64,000 nucleotides of DNA from Acidimicrobiaceae bacterium. Its GTDB lineage: Bacteria; Actinomycetota; Acidimicrobiia; Acidimicrobiales; Aldehydirespiratoraceae. The notes under the pieces were generated by a model. That model was not told where the DNA came from and ran no database searches. It worked only from the letters and a program-made list of their open reading frames with translations. Shown in pieces: positions 52,475 through 61,337 of the stretch. The stretch's first letter is position 1; each line of letters starts with the position of its first letter. The DNA lies in the NCBI GenBank assembly GCA_009842325.1, contig VYFQ01000008.1, forward strand, positions 1 to 64,000. The letters are read 5' to 3'. The position numbers and the translations under genes were made by a program.

Positions 52475-55009
52475 CTAGCTCTTCATGCGGGCGTCGTCGG
52501 GGTCGAACACCGCGCCGGTGCCCGCCACCCGCACCGGGAACAGCTCGTTCATGTACATCACCTGGAGTTCGGTGCCGGGCGCGGCCAGCTCCGAGGGCAG
52601 GTAGCCCATCAGCAGGTGCTTGCCCACCGAAGGGCCGGGGCCTGCGGTGGTGACCCTCGACACCCGGCCGTGGGAGTCGACGATGCGATTGCCGTCACCG
52701 GTCAGGATCGGCTCGTTGCCGCCCTGCATGTAGCGCTTGCGACCTCGGGCGTCGTGCAGGTCCTCCACCGTGAGCACGCACATCTGCACCTCGGGATCTC
52801 CCGCTTCCCGGGCTGCCAGGTAGGCCTCCTTGCCGATGAAGTCGGCCGCCTTGACCCGCGGCCGGGCTAGGCCGGCCTCCAGGGGGTTGTACTCGCTCTC
52901 GAGCTCGGCGCCCATGAGGCGGTAGCCCTTCTCCAGGCGGCCGGAGGTGCCGTACACGCCACCACCGGTGGGTCGCAGGCCGTAGTCGGCTCCGATCCGC
53001 GTCAGCGTGTCCCAGACTGCGGGGCCGTCGTCCCAGGCCAGGTAGATCTCCCAGCCGGTGTCGCCCACGTAGGAGATGCGGAACAGCGTGGCCGGCACCG
53101 GCCGGCCGGTCCCGCAGTCGAGCTCGACTTCGACCAGCGAGCCGTAGGACGAGCCGGCCTGGCTCAGGTCGGCGGCGCAGATGGCGCCCAGCACGGCCGG
53201 GGCGTTGGGTCCCCACAGGCCGAGGGTGGTGATGTCGTCGGTGATGTTGGCGAAGCTCACCGATCCGTCGGTGGGCATGTGGCGGCGGACCCAGAACTCG
53301 TCGCGCCCGCCGTCGAAAACGCCGGTCACGATCCGCACCCGCTCTTCGCCCATGCGCATCATCGTCAGGTCGGAGTGGAAGCCGCCGTCGGGGGTAAGCC
53401 ACGGCGTGTAGATGGAGCGGCCGACGGGCACGTCGATCTTGTTGACCGCGAGGCGGTCGGCGTAGGTGACCGCGCCCGGTCCGGCGAGCTCGTAGATCTG
53501 GAACGCGCTGAGATCGACCAGCCCGCAGTTGTCCCGCAGGTTGAGGTGCTCGGCGTTGGTGATCGGGCTCCACCAGCGGTTGTCCCACTCGACCTCCCGC
53601 TCGGACAGCCCGTAGCGCTCCACGAGGTCGGCGTTGGACTCGAACCACTGGGGCCGCTCCCAGGTGCGGGCCTGGAAGAAGAAGGCGCCCAAGTCCTCCT
53701 GGCGCGAGAAGTAGGGCCCGACCCGCAGGTTGCGGCGGCTCTCCCACTGCTCGGCGGGGTGGACGATGCCGTAGGTCTTGTTGAAGTGCTCGGCGGAGCG
53801 GGCCCAGATGTGCTCGTCGGGGCGCTCCTCGGGGTAGAAGCGGGCGATGTCGGCGCCGTGGGCGTCGATCACCCGGGGGTAGCCGAACGTCATCCACTCG
53901 GCCACCACCTGGGCCATGCCCGGCCCCTCCTTCACCCACACCGCAGCGGCCGACCACAGGTTGCGGACCTCGGGGACCTCGCCGAGGCACGGCATGGCGT
54001 CGGGGGTGAGCGACAGCAGGCCGTTGATGGCGTACTTGATCTCGGCGTCGCCCAGCATGTCCATCAATTCGATGGCCTGCTCCATCTGGGGATCGAAGTC
54101 GTCGGGGGTGAACGGCATCTCGGTGGGCGAGAGCGCGGCCTCCTCGTTGGAGGGGATGTCGTCGGGGTGGTGGAAGATGGGGCGGTGGGCGTAGGAGCCC
54201 ACTTCCATCGAGCCGGCGGTCTGGCGCTCGTAGCAGAACGTGTCCATGTCCCGGACGATCGGGTAGCCGATCTCGTTGCCGGTGGCGGCGAGGATGTCCA
54301 TCGGTCCGACGTCGGCCATCTGGTGCACGGCCGGGACCAGCGGGATGTGGGCGCCGGCCATGTTGGCCAGCCGGTTGGACCACACGCCACAGGCGATCAC
54401 CACATACTCGGTCTCAATGGTGCCGGCGTCGGTTACCACGGCCTTGACGGTGTGGTCGCCCGGGTTGGGGCCGGGCTCGGTGACGATGTCGAGCACCTCT
54501 GTGTTGGCCAGCACCCGGCACCCGTTGTCGGTGGCCAGGCGGCGCATGACGGTTCCGGTCTCCAGCGAGTCCACCACCGACACCGTCGGGCAGTAGAAGC
54601 CGCCCAGAATGACCTCGGTGTTGACGAATGGGACAAGCTCGGCCACCTCTTCGGGGGTGAGCAGGTGGGCCTCCACTCCCCAGGCGGTGGCCGATGTCAT
54701 GCGCCTCTGAAGCTCGTCCATCCGCTCTTGGGTGCGGGCCACTTCGATCCCGCCCGAGTCGACCGACAGGTCGAGGTCCCGGTACTGGTTGGCGCTCTGC
54801 ACGCCGAGCAGGCACATCTCCTTGTTGTGGTCCACCGGGAAGATGAAGTTCGATGCGTGACCGGTCGACCCGCCGGGGTTGGGCAGGGGCCCCTTGTCGA
54901 GGAGCACCAAGTCGTTCCAGCCGAGCTTGGTCAAGTGGCCTACGAGACAGTTGCCGACGATGCCGGCCCCGATCACCACGCACTTGGCGCTGGCGGGGAA
55001 CTCGCTCAC
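52475..55009 (-). CDS. Dimethylglycine/sarcosine dehydrogenase-like flavoprotein (DAO + GcvT domains)
   Basis: An 844-residue protein that probably oxidatively demethylates dimethylglycine or sarcosine, passing the methyl group to tetrahydrofolate as CH2-THF and electrons to ETF. VVIGAGIVGN is the FAD-binding loop and GGSTGHASNF sits where the flavin-linked His occurs in relatives. The DAO fold runs to about 380. From about 430 there is a GcvT-like folate-binding region (NCGLVDLSAFQIYELAGPGA) and a C-terminal barrel. The GTG at 55009 has AGGAGG 7-8 nt upstream. Divergent from fhs. Other methylated amines or DMSP-type substrates cannot be excluded. Confidence 0.85.
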   Translation of the reverse strand: MSEFPASAKCVVIGAGIVGNCLVGHLTKLGWNDLVLLDKGPLPNPGGSTGHASNFIFPVDHNKEMCLLGVQSANQYRDLDLSVDSGGIEVARTQERMDELQRRMTSATAWGVEAHLLTPEEVAELVPFVNTEVILGGFYCPTVSVVDSLETGTVMRRLATDNGCRVLANTEVLDIVTEPGPNPGDHTVKAVVTDAGTIETEYVVIACGVWSNRLANMAGAHIPLVPAVHQMADVGPMDILAATGNEIGYPIVRDMDTFCYERQTAGSMEVGSYAHRPIFHHPDDIPSNEEAALSPTEMPFTPDDFDPQMEQAIELMDMLGDAEIKYAINGLLSLTPDAMPCLGEVPEVRNLWSAAAVWVKEGPGMAQVVAEWMTFGYPRVIDAHGADIARFYPEERPDEHIWARSAEHFNKTYGIVHPAEQWESRRNLRVGPYFSRQEDLGAFFFQARTWERPQWFESNADLVERYGLSEREVEWDNRWWSPITNAEHLNLRDNCGLVDLSAFQIYELAGPGAVTYADRLAVNKIDVPVGRSIYTPWLTPDGGFHSDLTMMRMGEERVRIVTGVFDGGRDEFWVRRHMPTDGSVSFANITDDITTLGLWGPNAPAVLGAICAADLSQAGSSYGSLVEVELDCGTGRPVPATLFRISYVGDTGWEIYLAWDDGPAVWDTLTRIGADYGLRPTGGGVYGTSGRLEKGYRLMGAELESEYNPLEAGLARPRVKAADFIGKEAYLAAREAGDPEVQMCVLTVEDLHDARGRKRYMQGGNEPILTGDGNRIVDSHGRVSRVTTAGPGPSVGKHLLMGYLPSELAAPGTELQVMYMNELFPVRVAGTGAVFDPDDARMKS

Positions 55010-55047
55010 AACCAATCCTCCTGTGCTGCCGTGCCAGCGGCGTCATT

Positions 55048-55085
55048 CCCGCTCTTGTTCGCTGCGCTCACGGGCCGCTCGGGCC
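55048..55085. repeat. 38-bp direct repeat, copy 1
   Basis: GCTC(T/C)TGTTCGCTGCGCTC core; differs from copy 2 by one base. It lies in the leader of the dehydrogenase operon. Confidence 0.85.
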
Positions 55086-55091
55086 GTGCCT

Positions 55092-55129
55092 CCCGCTCCT
55101 GTTCGCTGCGCTCACGGGCCGCTCGGGCC
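55092..55129. repeat. 38-bp direct repeat, copy 2
   Basis: Same orientation as copy 1, 44-bp period. The rest of 55016-55364 holds a partial further GCTC-rich stretch, the operator dyads and promoters; no gene is supported there. Confidence 0.85.
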
Positions 55130-55203
55130 CGGGGCCTCGCTCCGCTCCTCGCGAAATCGTTCACAGATCGCTCCCAGTCCGCTCGGCCTCTGGGTTCTCA
55201 TGT

Positions 55204-55209
55204 AGTCTG
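55204..55209 (-). promoter_or_regulatory. Possible -10 (CAGACT) of the dehydrogenase-ETF-IclR operon
   Basis: Minus-strand CAGACT, the hexamer used by hisC and both MFS genes. It would give a leader of about 190 nt containing the 38-bp repeats. Confidence 0.3.
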
Positions 55210-55243
55210 CGGCGTCCGCCTTGGGGGCAGGCACCACAGCCTG

Positions 55244-55276
55244 TTCTGTAATGCGGAATCGTTCCGCGATACGGAA
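55244..55276. promoter_or_regulatory. Tandem operator dyads TTCYG-N5-CGGAA
   Basis: Site 1 is TTCTG-TAATG-CGGAA (55244-55258) and site 2 is TTCCG-CGATA-CGGAA (55262-55276), 18 bp centre to centre. They lie between the divergent dehydrogenase operon and fhs, just upstream of TACCCT (55285-55290), a candidate fhs -10. An exact match to the pattern recurs at 63106-63120. Confidence 0.6.
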
Positions 55277-55364
55277 CGACAAGCTACCCTCGGGGGCGGT
55301 GCCGCGCCAACACCCCGGCCGGTGCTCGCAACCGCGCAAGACTGCTGCGAAAGGAAGGGCAACG

Positions 55365-57068
55365 ATGCCGTTTCCGACCGATCTGGAGATCGCCTCCCAG
55401 GCCAATCTGAAGCCTCTCGGAGAGATCGCCGCCGACGCCGGAATCCCGGCAGAGATGCTGGAGCCCTACGGCGCGGGCGCGGCCAAAGTGAGCCTCGACG
55501 CGGTCGAGGCCATGGCCGACGCCGGTCGGCCGCGGGCCCGCTACGTGGTGGTGTCGGCCATCACCCCCACCCCGCTGGGCGAGGGCAAGACCACCACCAC
55601 CGTGGGACTCGGCCAGGCCTTCCAGCACATCGGGCGAAGTGCCACCATCGCCATCCGCCAGCCGTCGATGGGCCCTACCTTCGGGATCAAGGGCGGCGCC
55701 GCGGGGGGCGGCTACAGCCAGGTGGTGCCGATGGAGTTGTTCAACCTCCATCTCACGGGCGACATGCACGCCGTGACCGCGGCCCACAACCTGTGCTCGG
55801 CCATGGTCGACGCCCACCTCTATCACGGCAACGAGGCCGGCCTCGACATCCACAACATCACGTGGCGCCGGGTGCTCGACGTCAACGACCGGGCGCTGCG
55901 CAACATCACCCTGGGACTGGGTGGGCGGCTCGACGGCGTGCCCCGGGAGTCCGGATTCGACATCACCGCCGCGTCGGAGGTCATGGCCGCGCTGGCGCTG
56001 TGCACCGGTCTCCACGACCTTCGGGCCCGGCTGGGGCGGATCGTGGTGGGCTACACCAAGGCAGGGACGCCGGTGACCGCCGAGGAGATCGGGGTGGCCG
56101 GCTCGATGGCGGTGATCCTGCGCGAGGCCATCAAGCCCAACCTGATGCAGACCCTTGAGAACACGCCTGCGCTGGTGCACACCGGGCCGTTCGGCAACAT
56201 CGCCACCGGCAACTCCTCCATCGTGGCCGACCAGGTGGGCATCCGCACGTCGGACTTCCTGCTCACTGAGGCCGGTTTCGGTGCTGACATGGGCGCCGAG
56301 CGGTTCTTCAACATCAAGTGCCGCTACTCGGGTATCGCTCCCGACGCGGCCGTGCTGGTGGCCACCGTGCGCGGCCTGAAGGCCCATTCGGGCAAGCACA
56401 AGATCGTGGCCGGCCGTCCGCTGCCGGAGGCAATCCTGGCCGAGAACCCCGACGAGGTGCACGCGGGTGGCGACAACCTGCGCAAGCAGCTCGAGAACAT
56501 GCGCATCCACGGCTGTACGCCGGTGGTGGCCATCAACGTGTTCCCCGAGGACCACCCGGCCGACATCGCCGCCATCGGCGAGATCGCAGCGGAGTATGAC
56601 GCCCGCTCGGCGGTGACAACACACTTCGCCGACGGCGGTCGAGGCGCGGCCGAACTGGCCGAGGCGGTGGCCGAGGCGGCCGAGGAGCCCAGCGACTTCG
56701 CGGTGCTGTACCCCGACGATGCGTCTCTGAAGTCCAAGATCGAGACGGTGGCCACCCGGGTCTATGGCGCCGACGGGGTCGAGTACTCCAGCACGGCCGA
56801 CAAGCAGCTGGCCACCTATACGGAGGCCGGGTTCGGGAACCTGCCGGTGTGCATCGCCAAGACCCACCTGTCGATCTCGTCGGATCCGACGCTCAAGGGC
56901 GCCCCGACTGGATGGACGCTGCCGGTACGGGAGGTGCGGGCATCGGTTGGCGCCGGGTTCGTGTACCCCATCTGCGGCGACATGCGCACCATGCCGGGCC
57001 TGGGCCGCGTGCCGGCCGCCAAGGGCATCGACATCGACGCTGACGGCAACATCGTCGGCCTCAGCTGA
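55365..57068 (+). CDS. fhs: Formate--tetrahydrofolate ligase
   Basis: Interconverts formate, ATP and THF with 10-formyl-THF. A 567-residue protein with the P-loop TPLGEGKTTTTVGLGQ, RQPSMGPTFGIKGGAAGGGYSQV and VPMELFNLHLTGDMHAV, all characteristic. The ATG at 55365 follows GGAAGGG. In this context it probably runs towards formate, feeding the formate dehydrogenase (inference). 12 nt upstream of the MetF-like gene. Confidence 0.96.
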   Translation: MPFPTDLEIASQANLKPLGEIAADAGIPAEMLEPYGAGAAKVSLDAVEAMADAGRPRARYVVVSAITPTPLGEGKTTTTVGLGQAFQHIGRSATIAIRQPSMGPTFGIKGGAAGGGYSQVVPMELFNLHLTGDMHAVTAAHNLCSAMVDAHLYHGNEAGLDIHNITWRRVLDVNDRALRNITLGLGGRLDGVPRESGFDITAASEVMAALALCTGLHDLRARLGRIVVGYTKAGTPVTAEEIGVAGSMAVILREAIKPNLMQTLENTPALVHTGPFGNIATGNSSIVADQVGIRTSDFLLTEAGFGADMGAERFFNIKCRYSGIAPDAAVLVATVRGLKAHSGKHKIVAGRPLPEAILAENPDEVHAGGDNLRKQLENMRIHGCTPVVAINVFPEDHPADIAAIGEIAAEYDARSAVTTHFADGGRGAAELAEAVAEAAEEPSDFAVLYPDDASLKSKIETVATRVYGADGVEYSSTADKQLATYTEAGFGNLPVCIAKTHLSISSDPTLKGAPTGWTLPVREVRASVGAGFVYPICGDMRTMPGLGRVPAAKGIDIDADGNIVGLS

Positions 57069-57080
57069 GCCGCGACGGAG

Positions 57081-57956
57081 ATGCTGTCCAAGCTGCGGCG
57101 CGGCGCGCTGTCGGCGGAGACCCTAGGAGCCCGCCACCACCGGCTGCACCTCGTTAGGGATCTGACCTTCGAGGTCATCCCCCTCAAGAGCCTTGACGCG
57201 GCGATCGAGGCGCTCCCTGCTGGTTCCCGGGTCTCGGTGACCGCGTCCCCCGTGAAGGGCCAGGACGCTACCTGTGAGATCACCGAGCGTTTGATGGAGC
57301 TGGGCCATGAAGCCATCCCGCATGTCTCGGCCCGGCTGGTGACCGATCGGGCCCGGGTGTCCGCGCTGGCCGGCTGGTTCCGCTCGGCCGGGGTGTCGAC
57401 CATGTTCCTGGTCGGCGGAGATGTGGAGTCGCCCGGCGCCTACTCGGACGCGGCGTCGTTCCTGCGGGACCTTCTGGAGTGCGACCACGGGCTGAGCACG
57501 ATCGGCGTGACCGCCTACCCGCACGGCCATCCGCTCATCGCGGAGGAAGTACTCCATGAGGCCCTGCACGCCAAGCAGGCGCTGCTGGTGGAGGCCGGCG
57601 TGGAGGGCTACTGCAGCACGCAGATGTGCTTCGACCCGGAGCGCATCGAGGGCTGGTTGCGGGGTGAGCGGGCCGCCGGGATGACGCTGCCCGTGCATCT
57701 GGGGATCTCGGGCGTGGTGGATCGGGCCAAGCTGCTCACTATGGGCGCTCGCCTGGGCGTAGGGCCGTCGCTGCGGTATCTCCGCAAGAACCGGGCCGCG
57801 ATCATGAAGCTGATGACCTCACCCAACTACGACCCCGACCACATCCTGATGGCCCTGAGCCCGTCGTTGGACGACCTCGGCGTGACCGGCCTTCACGTGT
57901 TCACGTTCAACCAGGTAGCCACCACCGTCACCTGGCAGTCCTCCCACCGCGGCTAA
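57081..57956 (+). CDS. metF: Methylenetetrahydrofolate reductase family protein
   Basis: A 291-residue TIM-barrel flavoprotein. VSVTASPVKGQDATCEI, HVSARLVTD, FLVGGDVESPGAYSDA, IGVTAYPHGHP and TQMCFDPERIEGWL follow the MTHFR pattern, although the usual TxD/QLFFD wording is altered. It interconverts CH2-THF and CH3-THF. In an operon with fhs. Confidence 0.85.
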   Translation: MLSKLRRGALSAETLGARHHRLHLVRDLTFEVIPLKSLDAAIEALPAGSRVSVTASPVKGQDATCEITERLMELGHEAIPHVSARLVTDRARVSALAGWFRSAGVSTMFLVGGDVESPGAYSDAASFLRDLLECDHGLSTIGVTAYPHGHPLIAEEVLHEALHAKQALLVEAGVEGYCSTQMCFDPERIEGWLRGERAAGMTLPVHLGISGVVDRAKLLTMGARLGVGPSLRYLRKNRAAIMKLMTSPNYDPDHILMALSPSLDDLGVTGLHVFTFNQVATTVTWQSSHRG

Positions 57957-57993
57957 CCCCCGCTATACCCTCGCCGTTCTGACCCGGTCGGGC

Positions 57994-58046
57994 CGAACTT
58001 CTGTCAATAATCCACCTCAGGGGTGGAAATTCGCAGGTTGTTCGTC
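57994..58046 (+). repeat. 53-bp palindromic inverted repeat, left copy
   Basis: Matches the reverse complement of 59039-59091 at 46 of 53 positions. It has its own dyad symmetry: CGAAC/GTTCG ends and CCACC-TCAGG-GGTGG centre. The Fic homology begins within a few bases of its inner end. Confidence 0.75.
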
Positions 58047-58072
58047 CCGTAGAGCTGATCCGCGCCGACGCT

Positions 58073-59032
58073 GTGGCCTCGTCGCAGATCGAGCACATCA
58101 CGACCTCGGCCGAGCAACTCGCCGTCAAGCTCGCCTACCTCAGCGACAGCGATTCCGGCGCGTACACCACCGACACCGAGCTGGTGGCAGCGAACGTCGA
58201 GGCCGCCCTGTCGGCGCACCGCAGCGACGACGCCGTGTCGACGGATTGGTTCCATCGCCTGCACCGTGAGCTGCTCGCCGCCGATCCGGAGATCGAGCCG
58301 CGCCACCGGGGGGCGTGGCGTGACGGCGCGGTCTGGGTCGGGCGCACCCGGGCTGTGGCGGAGTTCGAGGGCCCGCCCCATGAGCTGGTTCCGGCGCTGA
58401 TGGACGACCTGGTGCGGTTCGCCCGGCGGGTCGACGTGCATCCGGTGCTGCATGCGGCTGTCGCCCACGCCCAGTTCCTGACGATCCATCCCTATGTCGA
58501 CGGCAACGGCCGCATCGGGAGGCTGATGATTCACAAGCTGCTGTCGGCCGGCGGGGCCCCGGTGCCGGTCGCTCACGGCCTGCTGTCGGATCCGGCGAGG
58601 TATGTGTTAGGGCTGACCGGCTACCGGTCGGGGGACCTCGACGGATGGGTCGGTGTGTTCGCCGACGCGATCACTGTGGCCGCTCGGGCTGCGTCGCGCC
58701 TTGTGGGTCGTCTGGATGATCTGCGGGACGACTACCACGGCCGGGTACGCACCCGTAGCGGGTCGAGGGTGCCGCAGGTCATCGACATGCTGTTGGACAA
58801 TCCGGCGGTCACGGCGCAGTCGATCGAGGACCGCTTCGGCGTGACATCGGCCCGAGCGGGGCAGATCCTCCACCGCCTTGCCGACGCCGGGATCCTGAGA
58901 CCCAGCCCCTACAAGACGGGGCGCTCCAAGGTCTGGATCGCCCCCGAGGTCATCGACGCCGTCGACGTGATCAACGCCCTGGCCCCCCGACGCCCGCTAC
59001 CCGAGGCCGCAACAACCGCTCCGTACACCTGA
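58073..59032 (+). CDS. Fic family protein, probably N-terminally truncated
   Basis: Fic enzymes transfer AMP or other phosphate-containing groups to target proteins. A 319-residue protein with core motif IHPYVDGNGRIGRLMIH (catalytic His, phosphate-binding loop) and a C-terminal winged helix (VTAQSIEDRFGVTSARAGQILHRL). The start at GTG 58073 gives VASSQIEHI, the SxxxE-type inhibitory helix. The open frame continues upstream as VELIRADA, resembling the end of a Fic_N domain, but runs into the left inverted repeat and then a stop at 57980-57982, so roughly 100 family residues are missing. No Shine-Dalgarno or -10 is obvious. Flanked by inverted repeats. Confidence 0.85.
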   Translation: MASSQIEHITTSAEQLAVKLAYLSDSDSGAYTTDTELVAANVEAALSAHRSDDAVSTDWFHRLHRELLAADPEIEPRHRGAWRDGAVWVGRTRAVAEFEGPPHELVPALMDDLVRFARRVDVHPVLHAAVAHAQFLTIHPYVDGNGRIGRLMIHKLLSAGGAPVPVAHGLLSDPARYVLGLTGYRSGDLDGWVGVFADAITVAARAASRLVGRLDDLRDDYHGRVRTRSGSRVPQVIDMLLDNPAVTAQSIEDRFGVTSARAGQILHRLADAGILRPSPYKTGRSKVWIAPEVIDAVDVINALAPRRPLPEAATTAPYT

Positions 59033-59038
59033 CTCGAC

Positions 59039-59091
59039 GAACAAGCTGCAAGTTTCCACCTCTGCGGTGGTTTATCGACAGAAGTTCGCCT
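59039..59091 (-). repeat. 53-bp palindromic inverted repeat, right copy
   Basis: Inverted relative to 57994-58046; CCACC-GCAGA-GGTGG centre on the minus strand. The last codons of the convergent AbiEi/DUF559 gene lie inside it. Confidence 0.75.
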
Positions 59092-59998
59092 CGGAGGTAG
59101 CAAGCGCCTTGGCAACGACCTCGCAGAGGGCTGCTGGATGGTCGGTGTAGTCGCTCCAGGTGAAGTTGAGAACGGTCCAACCAGCGAGCGTGATCTCGTT
59201 ACGGCGCCGACGGTCCCGCACGAACGACTCGCGGTTGTCGTGCCACCGTGCGCTGTCCAACTCGATCGCCACTCGGTGGCTCGGGAAGGCGAGGTCGACT
59301 TGGGCCACGAAGCCTCCGTCGGCCCGTCGCACACGATGTTCCAGCGCGGGGTACTCGAGACCGGCATCGACCAGCAGGTCAGCGACCATGCGGCTCCAGT
59401 CGCTGAGGGGCACAGCGTTGTCGTCAAAGCGATCCTCCAGCGATGCGCGGAGAGCGTCGCACCCTCGCCGTCCGCGCCGTGCGTGAGACGCCAGCACTCC
59501 GTAGAGGTCCGACAGTCGGAGTTGTCCGTCCCTGAGCACCGCGTCGACGGTGCGATCCAGTTGCCTGCGATCCACGATGGCGGCCAAGTCGAGCACCGTT
59601 CTGCCCACGGGCGTGCAGAGGATCCCATCGCGCTCAACCGGCTTGAACAGATCCATCTGGCTCGACTCGTAGCGACGAGCGCCTCGAATACCCCGGGCCC
59701 TCCCGGGGGGCACGACCACCTCCACCCGATCGAGCCTGTACCCCTCGATGGGGTGAAGAGCCGCAGCAGACCGATGGCTGGCCACCGCACCATGAGCCAT
59801 GCACAGTGCGAGGAGTCTCGAGCGAACGGTCGACGGCACGGCCTCGTGCCGGTACACGCCCGAGGCCTCGCGTTCCCAGACGCCGGACCTGACTAGGCGC
59901 TCGATCTGACGACCCGTCATGCCCTCGTCCAGCGCCTGTGAGCGAGAGATGAGCCCATGCTGCCGCCGCATCCGCCCCAAGACGTGCTGGTCAACCAT
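59072..59998 (-). CDS. AbiEi-like winged-helix / DUF559 endonuclease-fold protein
   Basis: A 308-residue protein. The N-terminus (VLGRMRRQHGLISRSQALDEGMTGRQIERLVRSGVWEREASGVYRH) is the AbiEi-type antitoxin winged helix. The C-terminus (AQVDLAFPSHRVAIELDSARWH ... RRRNEITLAGWTVLNFTWSD) is the DUF559/Vsr-like nuclease fold with E-x-D. Such proteins are common in actinobacterial accessory regions; function is unproven. ATG at 59998 with GGGGGTG upstream; a TTG/ATG further upstream would be in the AT-rich dyad region. Confidence 0.8.
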   Translation of the reverse strand: MVDQHVLGRMRRQHGLISRSQALDEGMTGRQIERLVRSGVWEREASGVYRHEAVPSTVRSRLLALCMAHGAVASHRSAAALHPIEGYRLDRVEVVVPPGRARGIRGARRYESSQMDLFKPVERDGILCTPVGRTVLDLAAIVDRRQLDRTVDAVLRDGQLRLSDLYGVLASHARRGRRGCDALRASLEDRFDDNAVPLSDWSRMVADLLVDAGLEYPALEHRVRRADGGFVAQVDLAFPSHRVAIELDSARWHDNRESFVRDRRRRNEITLAGWTVLNFTWSDYTDHPAALCEVVAKALATSEANFCR

Positions 59999-60076
59999 TC
60001 GGCACCCCCAATCGCGACGACTGTCTGGTTGAGGCGCCCGATCAACCGATGCGGCATGCGAGCTGCGATTGATGTT

Positions 60077-60120
60077 TATTCCAGATAACTGAGCTAAAGA
60101 TAGCTTAAAGGCATGGAATA
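60077..60120. repeat. AT-rich dyad upstream of the AbiEi/DUF559 gene
   Basis: Outer arms TATTCCA/TGGAATA (60077-60083, 60114-60120) and inner arms GCTA/TAGC (60093-60096, 60101-60104) around AAGA. It lies between the rmuC stop and the AbiEi/DUF559 start, and could be an operator or a terminator-like structure. Confidence 0.5.
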
Positions 60121-60123
60121 ATA

Positions 60124-61245
60124 TCAACTAACCAGACGGATCGGTTCGGTCTCCAGTTCCTCACGATCGTCCGAGTTCAGGGCGCTCGACTCGCGAAGGT
60201 GCTCGATCTTGCCAAGCTGCTTGTCCATCATCCTGCGACGGGTTCCACCCGGCATGAGCTCGTCAACTCCTCTTCTGAGCAAGTCAGCACGATTCGACAC
60301 CGTCGCTATCGCCTCCGTGAACTTGTCCCACTGGGTCTCGAACGCGCCAAGCACACCCAGGATCTCCTGGGCTGAACGCTCGAGAGCGAACGTGTCCATG
60401 GCCTTGCGCACGATGACCAGCACAGCTAGCAGTGTGGAGGGCGAGCAGATCAGAACGCCCTTCTCCAGCGCCTTGTCGGTCTCATCCCTGCACCTCTCGT
60501 GAATTGATGCATACAAGCCGTCGTTTGGGATGAACATCAGGACGCAACCGACGGTCTCTTGGGTATCGAGATAGCCATCCCGCCCGACAAGGCCATTGAC
60601 ATGGCTTCGTACAGCCAGTCTCAGCCTCTTCGTGGCCTCGTGCCTCTCGCTCTCAGAGGCTGCCTCCACGTACTCGGAATGGGCTGCCAAAGGAAACTTC
60701 ACGTCCATGTGAAGCCTCTCGTCCTTGGGCAACAGGAACGTGTAGTCAGGAATCTTGCCCGTGGGAAGCTTGGTCTGCTTCAGGTAGTTGATGTTCTCCT
60801 TCATTCCCGCGACACGGAGAACGTCCTCAGCCATCCGCTCACCCCACCTGCCGCGTGCGGTGGGGTTGGAGAGCACGTCCCTGAGTTGGCCCGTGGTCCT
60901 GGCTAGCTCGGAGGTCCCTCTCGCAGCCTCGCTGAGTTGCTCCGCGATGGTGCCGTGCCGCTTCGCCGCGTCAGTCTGCATCGAGGTCAGAGCTTCACGC
61001 ATCGTCTTGACCTCGTCTTTGAATCCTTGAACCTGCTCATCGATGGCCCTGTGTCGCTGCTCCAGTTCTGTCTTGCCTGTCGAGAGGCGCGAATCGAACG
61101 CCTCGCGTGCCTCGCCCACCACGCTGGCGATGGCTGCCTCGACGGCGTCCTGCACCGAGTCGTCCCGGCGCCGGACGGCCACGACCACGGCAAACCCAAC
61201 CATGATGACGGCGACGACGATGATGATTACGGCGGTGAGATCCAT
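60124..61245 (-). CDS. rmuC: DNA recombination protein RmuC
   Basis: A 373-residue protein: one N-terminal membrane helix (AVIIIVVAVIMVGFAVVVAV), a long coiled coil, and the RmuC domain with NPTARGRWGERMAEDVLRVAGM, KIPDYTFLLPKDERLHMDVKFPL and CVLMFIPNDGLYASI. RmuC limits inversions at short inverted repeats and is nuclease-fold-like. The ATG at 61245 has TACAGT 7 nt upstream, favouring it over an upstream start at 61275. Confidence 0.92.
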   Translation of the reverse strand: MDLTAVIIIVVAVIMVGFAVVVAVRRRDDSVQDAVEAAIASVVGEAREAFDSRLSTGKTELEQRHRAIDEQVQGFKDEVKTMREALTSMQTDAAKRHGTIAEQLSEAARGTSELARTTGQLRDVLSNPTARGRWGERMAEDVLRVAGMKENINYLKQTKLPTGKIPDYTFLLPKDERLHMDVKFPLAAHSEYVEAASESERHEATKRLRLAVRSHVNGLVGRDGYLDTQETVGCVLMFIPNDGLYASIHERCRDETDKALEKGVLICSPSTLLAVLVIVRKAMDTFALERSAQEILGVLGAFETQWDKFTEAIATVSNRADLLRRGVDELMPGGTRRRMMDKQLGKIEHLRESSALNSDDREELETEPIRLVS

Positions 61246-61252
61246 GACATCC

Positions 61253-61258
61253 ACTGTA
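61253..61258 (-). promoter_or_regulatory. -10 element (TACAGT) of rmuC
   Basis: TACAGT, 7 nt, ATG at 61245. Confidence 0.5.
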
Positions 61259-61325
61259 GGAAGGGGGTGTGACACGAGGGTGGAGGCTCGCTGATCGTGC
61301 TTGACTGCCCGGTCCGGGTTGGTGG

Positions 61326-61331
61326 CAGAAT
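61326..61331 (+). promoter_or_regulatory. -10 element (CAGAAT) of the class II aldolase gene
   Basis: CAGAAT, 6 nt, GTG at 61338. Confidence 0.4.
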
Positions 61332-61337
61332 GGGGTT

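Noticed and set aside
55112..55201. Short open frame in the leader of the dehydrogenase operon (MRTQRPSGL...)
   Set aside because: Translation of the GC-rich repeat region only; no start signal at the right spacing and no conservation evidence.
53279..56158. Roughly 960-codon plus-strand open frame across the dehydrogenase gene and into fhs
   Set aside because: Antisense to the dehydrogenase and out of frame with fhs, with no recognisable domain; a compositional artefact.
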